In this document: in pieces, positions 1-10,345 of the stretch
Numbering within the stretch: the first letter of the stretch is position 1
Layout of the letters: each line of letters opens with the position of its first letter
From: Onthophagus taurus
Lineage: Eukaryota; Arthropoda; Insecta; Coleoptera; Scarabaeidae
Length of the DNA: 64,000 nucleotides
NCBI RefSeq assembly: GCF_036711975.1
Contig: NC_091967.1
Location: forward strand, 23,746,001-23,810,000
Direction: 5' to 3'
Translations under genes and position numbers: made by a program
Notes under the pieces: generated by a model
What the model was told of the DNA's origin: nothing
The model's database searches: none
The model's input: only the letters and a program-made list of their open reading frames with translations

Positions 1-726
1 GTTGTACAACACCGTTTATTTTTAGCTTAACTAAGAGTTTGTTATTATTATTTTTTCCCTTCGTATTAGCTTTAATTATTGAAATAACTTTCATGTATAA
101 TTTTTATAATATTATTTTTCACGTATTTGTCTACTAATCGTAGATTGAAAATAATAATTAAGATGAGCTTTCGCTTTTTTGTGAAGCTTTCGCGTTTCGT
201 TCTTTTTGTCTGGTTTCTTTTGGTAATTTGTGTGCCACTTCATAATTATTATAATTTTAATTAAATAATTTAAAAAAATTAACGCATATCACACTATTAG
301 TTTTTAAGATAACGCAACACACACTTTGTACGCTTTATTCTCTTGAAATATAAATAATAGATTAGTCGCTCTGCAACAGGTGAACCAAAAAGAAATAAAA
401 TGCGGCTGAACCGAACGAAAGATTTAACAAAGAAAAATAATGAATAATAAAACGTCAAAAATAAGTCGAATTTTCGTATAGGTCATAATTTGTTTTATAT
501 ATATGTGTAAGGTATAATGTTATTTAGGTCCATTCATTTCCTAATTATTTGCGCCAATACTTTATTTACATTGTATTTTATGTCTATTAAATTATTTGAA
601 AAAAAAACTTTCTTTTTTATTGAACCTGTTTGCTTTAAATCATTTGAATTCTGGTAATATATATTTTATATTGGGATTCCAAACGGAGCTGCAGAAACTT
701 AAAACGCTATGCACATACGCAAAATA
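1..726. other. AT-rich sequence, no feature recognised
   Basis: No open frame with recognisable content, no TIR and no tandem array was seen. Simple A/T runs dominate. Confidence 0.5.
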
Positions 727-1330
727 CTACAATCTTCTTATAGTATAAATATTTGTAAAATTTATCTCATAACGAAGCCAAGGCATCATGTTGCCAAGAC
801 TTAGTTCGACATGAAATGTGACGCCTAAGTCCTTGACCAGAATCACTGTAGGTATGGTATCATGACCCAGGCTGTAATCGTATCTGATCGTGCCTGCCTT
901 CTTTGTAAAAGAAATAACATTACATTTTTTAGGGGTCAGTGTCAAAAAATTTGAGCTGCAATAAATACGTAGCGCATCAATGTGGCGCTGTAACCTCGAG
1001 CAATCCAAAGGTGAAGAAACTCGAGTAAAAATTTTTGAATCATCACACATCAAGCAATGAGAGTGTTTAATTCTTGAAAAAATATCATTGTAATATAAAC
1101 ATTAAATAGAAGAGGTCTTAAGTGACTCCCTTGCAGTACACTATTGATGTAAGTGACCATTGATATTCATTTTCAGAGTCCTTCCACGTGTATAGGAGGC
1201 AAACCAACGCATAAGATGTTCGTCAATGTCAAACATACGAAGTTTTGAAAGAAGCAAAACATCGAAAGCGTTACTAAAATCAGTATAAGTGGAGTCAACT
1301 TGACAGGAATCATAGAGTTTAAAATACAGT
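727..1330 (-). pseudogene. LINE reverse transcriptase fragment (Jockey/CR1 group), decayed
   Basis: The minus strand encodes pieces of a LINE reverse transcriptase. The block TYTDFSNAFD (motif A) lies near 1290. It is followed by a frame running down to 727 with LTLTPKKCNVISFTKKAG and KDLGVTF, the region after the YADD motif. The same order and similar words (NFSKCHTITFTRK, VDLGVTLDQK) occur in the better-preserved LINE at 44294-46699, so this is a distant, older relative. Frameshifts and stops separate the pieces, and the YADD box itself is not intact. The fragment stops where the MITE half begins at 1331. It has no expected function. Confidence 0.7.
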
Positions 1331-1372
1331 GTGTTAATTAATTATCGTACCCGACGTCATCATTGCAAGTAT
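1331..1372 (+). repeat. MITE left half (GTGTTAATTAATTA family), split by a LINE
   Basis: Begins GTGTTAATTAATTATCGTAC and continues GACGTCATCATTGCAAGTAT, the left arm of a roughly 135-bp palindromic MITE seen complete at 14474-14608 and 17132-17265. The right half resumes at 5078. Everything between the two is a later LINE insertion with GTAT repeated at both junctions (1369-1372, 5078-5081). Confidence 0.75.
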
Positions 1373-1565
1373 TTCTATTAAAAGAGAGATTATCAACGAT
1401 TATCTAATATCTGCTATCCCCCCTGCTTCTTCGCTGCATCAAATAAAAAGCTTTCACCTAAATACATGTAAAACTGGAGTCAAGGTTTGCGAATTCAAAC
1501 TAGTCTTTCAGGCAGAAGTCGAGCAAGTTTTTCTCTCAACGGAAAACACATCAGCTAGTGCTGAT
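1373..1565 (+). pseudogene. LINE copy J1, part 1 (5' truncated, up to the RT DGIS motif)
   Basis: Reading on the plus strand gives NDYLISAIPP, then FEFKLVFQAEVEQVFLS and STENTSASADGIS. This is the linker and first reverse transcriptase motif of a Jockey-group LINE. The copy is 5' truncated at the MITE junction (1373). The frame is interrupted exactly in the DGIS motif by a hAT transposon at 1574 and continues at 4091 with ISQCILTLFYPH. There are stops and small indels upstream, so it is dead. Confidence 0.75.
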
Positions 1566-1573
1566 GGTATTTC

Positions 1574-4086
1574 CAGTGATGGGCGCGGGGTAAATACCCG
1601 GCGGGTAGGTATTTATAAAATGGGTATTTATCCTTGTAATTACCCCGGCTCAGGGTAAATACCCAAACAGCGGGTATTTACACTTGCGCGCACGGCGTCA
1701 ACGGGGCGCGTCTCGCAAGCACCTGTATTCTTGTTTAAACTTGTTTGTGTAATTTTTGACTGTAGTTTTGTTGCGCGTAGTTCCTTATAGAGTAGAACAC
1801 GAAATAAAACCGTAATTTAAATAAAAATATACTTCATTTAAATTAAAAAAAAATAAAAATATCTTTTTGTGTAGTAAAAAAACGTGTTGTAAAAATGCCG
1901 AAAATTAAGGGCAAGGCTTGGACATTTTTTAATACTCATGAACAGGCAGGTGTAATATGCAAATATTGCAATCAACGGTATAAACACGGCAATGTTAATA
2001 AAATGACAACTCACATTGTTAAAAACTGTATTAAGTGCCCACAACATTTAAAAAATATTTTAAAAAACCCTAGTTTGGTGAAATATATAGATCAATCGGT
2101 AGTAACTTGGCAAGAAAATAATCCAGTGAGTGTTGTGCCTGGATCTAGTTCTTTTGAAAGCCCTGGAAGTTCTATGTCAACATTATCTTCATCATCAGCA
2201 ATTACACCGTTTTTCGATACTATGGATCCTGCGACAAATGTATGTTTTACTATAAAATTGCTATCAGTCAAAACTTACAATGATGATTTTCTTTTGATGT
2301 AGGAAATGCTCAATCAACGTCTGGCAAAAGCTGTTTTCATCAGCGGCGCGCCATTCTCGTTAGTAGAACATCCATTATGGATCGAGTTTTTTAAAGCTAT
2401 TCGCCCCGCATTCGTGCCTCCTTCCCGAAATCGTTTAGCAAGAACATATTTAGAATCACAGTATGTCGAAATGAAAAATAATGTTAATTCTACAGTTAAT
2501 AATTGTAAGCACTTACATTTACAATGTGATGGTTGGTCTAATCTGCGCAACGAATCCATTATAAATTTTTAATATCTACTCCCGCTCCACTTTTTGTTGA
2601 TTTTGTTTTTTCGGGGGAAAAGCGACATACAGCAACATATTTGTACAAACAAATAGAAATAGTAATGAAAAAGTATGATACCGAAAAATTTCTGGTAGTC
2701 ATTGGTGATAACGCGACGAATATGAGAGCAAGTTTCAGACTACTGCAAGAAAAGTATCCTCATATTGTACCGCTAGGATGTTTGGCACATTTGTTACATT
2801 TATTATGTGGTGATGTTGTTAACAGTTCATCAATTAAAACAAAAATAGCAGATGTGATTCAAATCACAAAAACTATTAAAAATAGTCATATGCTTAAAGC
2901 AACTTTTGATCAAATAGGAAGAGAAAAAGGTGTTACAGTCGCTCTTAAATTACCAGCACTAACGCGATGGGGTAGTTATTACCTTAGCGGTAACCGAAGG
3001 AGTAATAATCACATTAGAAATAAAGAAAAAAATTCTTTATGATAACTCTTGGAATCATATCCAAAATATGATGTCGCTGTTAGAACCTATAATAAACTTA
3101 TTAATAAAAGTACAATCTAATGAACCACAAATACATATTGTCTATAGAGAATTAACAAAACTGGAGTCGACTTTAATGGACATCATTAATGTCATCAATT
3201 TCGAAGAATTCGAAAAGGATAATATTATTAAAAAATTGGTCGACAGAAAGAAGTTTGCACTAGGCGACATACATTTTGCCGCAGATTTGTTAAATCCATC
3301 AACTCAGGGGTGCGATTTAAATCCCACTCAGTTGTTGGACGCAATGACATTTATATATAATATGGGAAAGCATTCTCATATAAATGAAATAAAGTTAAGA
3401 TCCGAGTTAGTAAATTTTCGTTATAAAGAAGATATATGGGCAAGAACCATTTTATGGGACGGACATGATTCTATGCCACCACTTTTATGGTGGAGAGGTT
3501 TGAGGGGAACTTGCGAATTGGCAGATATCGCCATTCGGATATTAAGTGCACCCATAACATCAGCGACAACAGAAAGAACCTTTAGCGCGTTTAGTTGGCT
3601 GCACTGCAAAAAAAGAAATCGGCTGACTACGACAAATGCCGCTAAATTAACATATTTAACTTACAATGATAAGCTATTAAATACATATAAAAGTAACACA
3701 AACCAAAATATAACAGATACCGACAAAAATGAAGAAAGCGACGATGAAATGGACGAAGACGAGCAATTGTCAACGATTGAAGACATATCATCAGACGAAT
3801 CTGTCTTAATTTAGATTATATCAATTTATTATGATTAAAAATGAATATATTATTTAGCGTTTCTTGTTTTATTTTTATGAGTTTTTGTGTAAATAACCAG
3901 TGTTAATGATTTTTATTAAAAAAGAACTTTTATTTTTGAATTAAACTTGTTTACTTTTTTAGTGATCTTTGTATTGATTTTAAATTTTATAAATACCTCT
4001 AAACACCCAACTTGGGTAAATACCCCAGGGTATTTACCCAGGGTATTTTCCCTTGAAAATAAATACCCGGGTATTTAACAACACTG
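1574..4086 (+). mobile_element. hAT-superfamily DNA transposon, about 2.5 kb
   Basis: The ends are CAGTGATGGGCG at 1574 and ...TTTAACAACACTG at 4086, short imperfect TIRs of hAT type. The target GGTATTTC (1566-1573) recurs as CGTATTTC (4090-4097), an 8-bp duplication with one change, separated from the 3' TIR by three extra bases (GAC). Both subterminal regions (about 1586-1685 and 4014-4080) are packed with copies of the palindrome GGGTAAATACCC and variants, probably transposase-binding sites. The interior encodes a BED-finger/hAT-dimerisation transposase with frameshifts. The element sits inside LINE copy J1. Confidence 0.9.
1895..3814 (+). pseudogene. hAT transposase with BED zinc finger, one intron, two frameshifts
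   Basis: The start at 1895 gives MPKIKGKAWTFF, followed by a BED finger (CKYC, then THIVKNC). A GT-AG intron of 63 bp (2240-2302) removes an in-frame TAG and joins DPATN to EMLNQRLAKA, the expected hAT sequence. RNase H-like segments follow (LQCDGWSN; VIGDNATNM, which holds a catalytic-type Asp; LGCLAHLLHLL). The C-terminal dimerisation block is ILSAPITSATTERTFSAFSW to NRLTTTNAAKL. Two single-base lesions break it: a lost base in the T run near 2569 and a frame change near 2990. An acidic tail ends at 3814. It is recently dead or near-dead and would need complementation in trans. Confidence 0.88.
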
Positions 4087-4089
4087 GAC

Positions 4090-5077
4090 CGTATTTCACA
4101 GTGTATATTAACGCTATTTTATCCACATATTATTGAATTCTTAACACATATTATCAACACCTGTCTCGAAACCAACACATTTCCCTCCTCTTGGAAGGAA
4201 AATCACCAACAGCTTTTTAGGATGTACGGCCAATTAGCCTACTGCCAACAATTTCGGAAATTTTTGAAAGGATTTTAGAGAAGCAACTATCTGATAACAA
4301 AATAATACCTGCATTGCAGTCAGGGTTTAAACCTCTACATAGCTGTGAATCGGCGCTGCTTCATATCTGTGATGATATTGTCCGTGCGTCTGATAGGGGA
4401 ATGGTTACGGTTTTGGTTCTTACAGATTCCTCTATAAGAACACTACTCTCATCTCTATTTTACATTACAGTGGCCTGGGCAATAACTCCCTCTCTTTTCT
4501 TACTCAATATTTAACGGGTAGATCGCAAAGGGTGATCTTAAATGATCGCCAGTCTCTACGGCGACCATTAGCCTCTGGCGTACCGCAGGGCAGTATTCTC
4601 AGTCCACTTTTATATAATGTATATACATCCACGATGTCAGAACGACTTCAATACTGTAAATTTCACTCATATGCTGATGACACCCAGATTTACTACTCGT
4701 TCCCACCTGCAGATTTTCGGCGTGCAATGAATTTTATAAATAGTGATATATCAAACATTTGGCAATACTCGAAAGAACATTCTTTGCACATTAATAATAA
4801 TAAAACGACAGCTATTGTGTTTGGATCGGACCACGCCCGCGCGTGTCTAGGTCAGATGGACTTGGTTATAGACGGGCAACAAATTGAGTTTCGAGCATCG
4901 GTTAGGAATCTGGGTGTTATAATGGACATATCACAATTGGTCATGTTTGAAAATCGTCTGTTGCATTTGAGCAGCAAACGAAACTTCACCGATTTTTATT
5001 TCTACTTGGTTTTCTTTCCTTATTCTGTATTGATTTTGTTATATTGTAGAAATGAAAATAAGGTTATTATTATTATT
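4090..5077 (+). pseudogene. LINE copy J1, part 2 (reverse transcriptase to (ATT)n tail)
   Basis: The frame resumes after the hAT target duplication as ISQCILTLFYPH, then IINTCLETNTFPSSWKE. After frameshifts it reads ALQSGFKPLHSCESALLH, SGVPQGSILSPLLYNVY, YADDTQIYYSF (the catalytic YADD box near 4675), HINNNKTTAIVFGSD and RNLGVIMDIS. Just after 4930 the coding sequence jumps into a 3' untranslated stretch ending in (ATT)n at 5060-5077. The C-terminal part is therefore deleted. It belongs to the same Jockey-group family as 5700-10345 and 60135-62447, which share the (ATT)n tail. Confidence 0.8.
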
Positions 5078-5180
5078 GTATGCAACCAATATCACAGTAT
5101 TTTTATTTCAATACGCAAATCCTTGCCATTGGTGAAATACTGTGATATTGGTTGCATACTTGCAATGATGACGTCGGGTA
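5078..5180 (+). repeat. MITE right half, partner of 1331-1372
   Basis: Starts GTATGCAACCAATATCACAG and carries the internal inverted copy CTGTGATATTGGTTGCATAC, then GCAATGATGACGTCGGGTA. The outer right arm (expected ATAATTAATTAACAC) is missing and the sequence changes at 5181. Confidence 0.72.
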
Positions 5181-5699
5181 TTACATCATTTTTTGTCAGA
5201 GCCCCATCTACCAGTATTGATTCTCAGACAAATATGGAAAATTTCCTGATGCTGATTAGTCCGCATCAGGAATTCTAACTTTAACAAGTATGCTACGAAC
5301 TGGTTATACACCGCCAAATAGATATGATGTCTCCAGCCAACTAATAAATGACATTTAGGTGATTCAGGTCATAGATCTGTCTAGGCAAAAGTAGAAGAAA
5401 ATGTTGGTGCAATGTGCATCACGAGCTAATTATAGTGTGTGTGTGACAGACGTTGAAAATGAACAAATTCACTTAATAAATTCTGTAGATACATCTAGAC
5501 ACAGCCATACTGCAGAATATTTGCTGAAATTATTAAAAAATTAGCACTAGAATAAGATTGTTTCCAGCATTTATTTATTGTATCAATTGACACGGTTTCG
5601 AAAGAACGCGAAGATTAGTCGACGAAATTGACTTTTGATATGTTTTTACTTATTTGATGAAAGATGTATGAAACCATTCAACTAATACATTGGATTAAC
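5181..5699. other. Unassigned decayed sequence
   Basis: No confident homology. A short frame around 5400-5540 reads LVQCASRANYSVCVTDVENE and onward to SHTAEYLLKLLKN, which looks like a coding relic, but I cannot name it. No TIR or tandem structure was seen. Confidence 0.3.
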
Positions 5700-6718
5700 C
5701 AACTTTGTCTCTGCTTGTCATATAAATTCGCACAGTTTAAACGCGCACATTGATGATTTCATTGCAACATTCGAATCTAGTATCTTCGGTGTTATAATGG
5801 TGAGCGAAACATGGCTAAACCCTTCCCCTTACCATCCGCCTTATTTACTTTACCTAATTATGTGTAATTACGTGCCGAGTTCCAACTTGTGAAGATAAAA
5901 TGTGCAGGCAATGCGGTTTTATTTGGCGTCTTTTATTGTCCTCCTCTCGCCAATTACTTTAATAAGGCGCAGGAGATTCTTGAGAGACACTCTCTTCATT
6001 TTGATACAATCCTTTAATAGATGATTTCAACACCAGCTTATTGAAAAATGATGCATGTTGTGAAAAACTACAATTTATAACTTCGTCACAAAATCTATGA
6101 TCTTACCATCTCTGCCAACTCACCGTTCGTCTTCCTCTCATAGTATTCTTGATCCCGTCTGGACAATATTCCTACGCTGGGTCAGTTGCCTGCACTTCAA
6201 TTTTCGAATCATGACTTAATTTACTGTGCGTTGCAGTTACGACGTCAGGCTGCTTCCCGGCGCTTTGTGATCCACCGTGATCTTCAAAGTATAGATTGCA
6301 GGTTATTGTTGTCTGATGCGAGCGAAATTGATTGGCAGCCACTTTACCGATTGCCTGACATAGATGCTAAGGTGGAGTACCTTAATTCCAAGGTTCTTGA
6401 CCTCTATGACAAGCAAGCTCCGGAGAGGCGACGGAAAGATTGCACTACTGTCAGAGGTTGTCTGGAGCCACTCATAAGACATTTTGGAAAACAATGCGAT
6501 TACTTGGCCTTATAGAGTCTCCCACAGATCAACTCAATTTTGATGCTGCTGCTCAAGATGCTGAGATCTGGGATGCTTTAACTTACTCCAAGTCCACTAG
6601 TGTCGGAGCAGATGGTATTGGACTCAGATTCCTCTTACCCATTCTGGATATAGTTATTACTCCCCTAACACATATTTTCAACTGTTCTTTTGAACAGTCT
6701 AAATTTCCCTCAATCTAG
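5700..6718 (+). pseudogene. LINE copy J2, part 1 (endonuclease and start of RT)
   Basis: Around 5740-5830 the translation HIDDFIATFESSIFGVIMVS followed by ETWLNPS is the APE-type endonuclease of a LINE. From 6186 comes ALQFSNHDLIYCALQLRRQ and the linker region. From 6440 comes THKTFWKTMRLLGLIES and VGADGIGLRFLLPILD, the first RT motif, ending FEQSKFPS at about 6715. The next codons (WKIAHVIPIPK) lie at 7964, so a 1.2-kb LTR-like block is inserted here. There are many frameshifts and stops. Confidence 0.78.
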
Positions 6719-6723
6719 CAAAT

Positions 6724-7925
6724 TGTAATAATTCGGGAATTATTTAATGGTTTTCGGAATAAACCATACGAATTGTATATTCCTGGCGTGCAACCTTTTT
6801 CTTCTAAAAACCAAACATCACGTCTCGCGTTTACGACCGACGTCCGGAATGGTGACCAGACGTCGAAATAAATTTTGGGAAAGGTTAACGTATCAGCAAA
6901 TTTATGGGGAAACGTAGATTACGAAAAAGTCGCTAAAAATACAATAGACGTTAGAAAACGTAAAGTTTGATGGCTCCCACAGTTTGGGATTTACGTGATG
7001 TATTTTTGGATTAGCTAGTGGCGGATGTTATCTTCTGGCCCCGTGATCAAAAATTGTTCCCTTCCCCAAATTCCCTCATTGGCTCAGAAAATTATTTAAA
7101 AACACCCGCCCCGTATTTTGGATTGGCCCAAGTGTCGGGGACATGCAGGCGATAGGAACGCCTCAAGAAGGTTTTTGCACCCCTCCAACACCCGAGGTTA
7201 CTTAAAAGCTTGTAAGACCTTTTTCAAGACAATCATAATCACATAACAATCACATGAGAATCAATTAGAATCACAACGAACCTAAGAGATTTTTGAGTCG
7301 AAACGTCGTCAGCGCTCCGTTAGATAGCAACTTAGAATTCGCATTAACACCAATTCTAACAATAAGTGTCGTTGCATATCGAGAACTGTGACTTAGTTTC
7401 AATTGTAAACATTCTTTGCATTTCGGGCATCCGTGTCGTGTCGGAAATTGTGTTTCCACTGAGGATTTGGTGCGAGAGTGGTGTTGGAACCTTCCCGGTT
7501 AAATTCCGAGCCACCAAAAAGGATCCAGGGTTACGATCCATCGGCGTACCACCAAATCGGAATACAAGTCCTGAGTAAGTTTGTTTGCCAGTTTCCGTTA
7601 TCACCTATCTGTCAACGAGTATTAGCTGTCGGGGTTAGATTCAGGAGTATCTCTTTTTAAGTAACGTCGGGTCATAAATAAGCATAGATAGATTTTAAGG
7701 TTCATTTTGTTCATTGTCAATTATTTCTTGTTATTTTATTAATATAGTTTAAGTGTGGTTAGAACACTTGTCTTTTGATTTTCCCCTTTTCCTGACAGAG
7801 CCTTAGTGAAAGAACCCACGGTTCTGAAATAGTGACCGCGCGCTTGTCATTTAGTTTTGATTGATTTGCTAAGATCAATTAGGGGTCCTTCAGACTAAGA
7901 GTTAGGAAGCGCGAAATACTGTTTC
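6724..7925 (+). mobile_element. Probable LTR (about 1.2 kb) of a retrotransposon, inserted in LINE J2
   Basis: The block interrupts LINE J2 between FEQSKFPS and WKIAHVIPIPK. It begins TGTAATAATTCGGG. At about 7926-7938 it is followed by TGGTGGCAGCGGT, a sequence resembling the tRNA primer-binding site just downstream of the 5' LTR in many Ty3/Gypsy-type elements. It contains no long ORF, as expected of an LTR. No gag or pol follows: LINE sequence resumes at 7964, so only the LTR and a short leader remain. The exact 3' end and a target duplication are not clear, so this call is inferential. Confidence 0.45.
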
Positions 7926-7963
7926 TGGTGGCAGCGGTATTACCAAAGGTCGAGACCGTTCAG

Positions 7964-8658
7964 AGGCGGTCTCACCACAAAATCGCCCATGTTATTCCTA
8001 TCCCAAAAATTAAATCTCCGTCCCATGTTGGTGGCTTTCGACCCATTTCTATTCTATCTACGTTCTCAAAAGCTATTGGACATTTATCTTATTTACAGAT
8101 TCAGAAATATCTTGAGGAGTTTAATCTGATTAACAAATTCCAGTCTGGTTTTCGTGAAGGGCGTGGTACTACTACAGCACTGATTAAGATCACCGATGAT
8201 ATTAGATCTGCTTGTGATAAGCGTTGTGTTACCTTGCTAGTGTTACTTGATTTACTTGCCTTTGATTCGGTGGACCATGCCTTCCTGTTAACTAGGCTTT
8301 CTGCTATTGGTTTTACCTCTTCTTGTGTATCTTGGTTCCAGTCCTACCTTTCCTATCGGTCTTTACGTGTCCGCGTGGAATCTGTACTCTCTTCTCCTGT
8401 TGACATCAAATGTGGAGTTCCCCAGGGCAGTGTGCTGGGTCCTTTGCTCTTCTCAATTTTCATAAATAGTAGTAGTGATGGTATCTCGTGTAACTATCAT
8501 TTGTATGCAGATGACCTTCAACTTTATATTTCGTCAACTGTTAATAACCTCTCAGATGCTTTGTTGCATCTTAACAACGATCTCTCTACCCTACTTGATT
8601 GGTCTAGACGTCATGGACTTAACCTGAATCCACTCGCCCCTTGCTGGCACAATTTAAT
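7964..8658 (+). pseudogene. LINE copy J2, part 2 (central RT)
   Basis: The frame 7928-8713 covers HVIPIPKIKSPSHVGGFRPI, then FREGRGTTTALIKITDDI, CGVPQGSVLGPLLFSIFIN, YADDLQLYISS and DWSRRHGLNLNP. These are RT motifs in correct order with an intact YADD. The motif-A aspartate block reads LLVLLDLLAFDSVDH, with LLAFDSV in place of the usual FSKAFDSV. The LINE sequence is cut at 8658 by the end of a hAT element and resumes near 9595. Confidence 0.85.
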
Positions 8659-9590
8659 TCAGCGATGCACAGACTTATTAAGACTAGGGCCACTCGGGCA
8701 AATCATGAACTGATGGCGGGCCGCCAGAAGTATAGGTAATTAAAGACAATAAAGAATTGATAATAATGTATTAAAATAGAAAAAGAATTTATTAATTTGA
8801 AGCGTAGCACTGCATAGTGCTTACAATCTTTTTTATATTTGGCTCAAATTTACTTGTAGCAACACGTAAAACTGCTTCCAAACTATCATTTGCAAGGCGG
8901 TTTCGATTTTTTGTTTTATTGTTATTTAGTATTGAAAAAGTTTGTTCACATATATAGGTAGAACCAAATAAGCTGGCACATTTCAGAGCGTTTATGCGCA
9001 ACTCTTTGTACATATTTTTATCAATGCAGCGGTAAAAGTTCTGCAAGTCTCCTTCGTTGAATTTGTTGCGTAAATCTTGGTCGTTTTGAATGTCGATAAT
9101 TTCTAACTGCATTGACTCTGGCGCATTTTCAACTGAAATCGTGAAAGGATTGCTGAATATGTCCAACAGAGGTTTCACTTTTTTAAACTCCGAAAATCTG
9201 TCTTGAAAAGATTGAATCAAAATATCTAGCTTTTCTACATAACTGAAATTAATCGCAGTTTTGTTGAATTTTTTAGCCATTTTCTTATAATTCGGAAAAT
9301 GATTGTAATTTCCAGAATTCAATTGCGATCTGAAAAGTGTCAGCTTACTTTGAAAGGATGATACGTGAGCGTAGAGCTGGGATATCAGTTGATTTTTACC
9401 TTGAAACCGTGTGTTCAAGACATTCAAATGATTTGTAATGTCAACTAAAAAAGCCAAATCACACAACCAATCAGGATTGTTAAGTTCCGGGATATCCTTT
9501 TGCTTTTCCGCCAGAACCATTATATTCCAATTTCTTCTATTAAATTTAGAAATCGTTCCAGTGTCAATCCACGACTTAGCCACCTTACTT
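8659..9590 (-). mobile_element. 5'-truncated hAT element (ZBED/GTF2I-like type) inside LINE J2
   Basis: The right terminus (at 8659 on the plus strand) reads CAGCGATGCACAGACTTATT followed by AGACTAGGGCCACTCGGGC. This is close to the common hAT terminus CAGTGTTTCCCAAACTTTTT and its 'ggcccac' follow-on. The transposase is on the minus strand, and the element is truncated at about 9590, where LINE J2 resumes. Confidence 0.75.
8792..9583 (-). pseudogene. hAT transposase C-terminal half
   Basis: A 263-aa open frame with LCDLAFLVDITNHLNVLNTR, then FQGKNQLISQLYAHVSSF and the C-terminal hAT dimerisation region SLFGSTYICEQTFSILNNNK, then NRNRLANDSLEAVLRVATS. This is the C-terminal part of a ZBED/GTF2IRD2-like hAT transposase. 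The N-terminal BED finger and first catalytic region are missing because the element is truncated near 9590. The frame itself is clean, suggesting a fairly young insertion compared with the LINE around it. Confidence 0.85.
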
Positions 9591-9594
9591 CTGT

Positions 9595-10345
9595 ATAATA
9601 CAGTAAATCTCCATATTCGCTTTCGCTTTTGAATAAAACGTCGCTACTACCTTCCTCCTGTTGTACGTCGTAATCTTTGTTATTCTCTCATTTTCCCACA
9701 CATTGATTATGCCGATGCTGAGTATCCCGATCTGTCCGCAGCCCTTCGGGGTAAATTGGAAAGACATCAGAACAATTGTATACGGTACATTTTTGATTTA
9801 GGAAAGTTTCAGCACATTACTCCATATCGTAACAACCTGCAGATGCTGCCTTGCCAGAGTCGTAGATCATTTCGGATGCTTGCTATGTTATAGAAAATTG
9901 TCCATACCCGCACTCCTGCTTATTTGTCTGACGCCTTTCACTTTTTAGCATCACATGACTTGTCCACTCGATCAATGTCGGACTCTACACTCATGTTTCC
10001 AGTTCATAGTACTGAAATCCACCACAGATCGTTTACAGTGCAGTCGATTGCGTTATGGAACGATTTGCCTGCTGTTGTTTGCAATGCAGTTATCTCTTCA
10101 ACTATCATCTTCCTGACCTATACGTGTTTGTTTTCTTCTCTAGTCTGCCATTCATTTATCTTTTACTGCCTTTTTGTGCCTATTTCCTTCCTTGTAATAA
10201 CTGACTGTCGATCCGTTATATAATTCAAATATGCTCAGTTTTATTCATCATTCAGTATTACTTTTTCGGTAGCCATAATTATTTATTTAAAATTACATAT
10301 ACACTGTTACCAGTTGGGTCTCTTGGGAGAAAATTATTATTACTA
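9595..10345 (+). pseudogene. LINE copy J2, part 3 (C-terminus and 3' tail)
   Basis: Pieces read YADAEYPDLSAALRGKLERH, NCIRYIFDLGKFQHITPYRN and, in the frame from 9924, HFLASHDLSTRSMSDSTLMF followed by RSFTVQSIALWNDLPAVV. This is the conserved C-terminal region of Jockey-group LINEs, matched by LCLYHKIILHKRPPYLYNK in copy J3 (61862-62120). The tail ends in ATTATTATTACTAAT near 10345. Confidence 0.75.

Noticed and set aside
4532-5278. Plus-strand frame of 248 aa as one gene
   Set aside because: Only the first 130 residues are LINE RT. The rest runs through the LINE tail and a MITE and is chance read-through.
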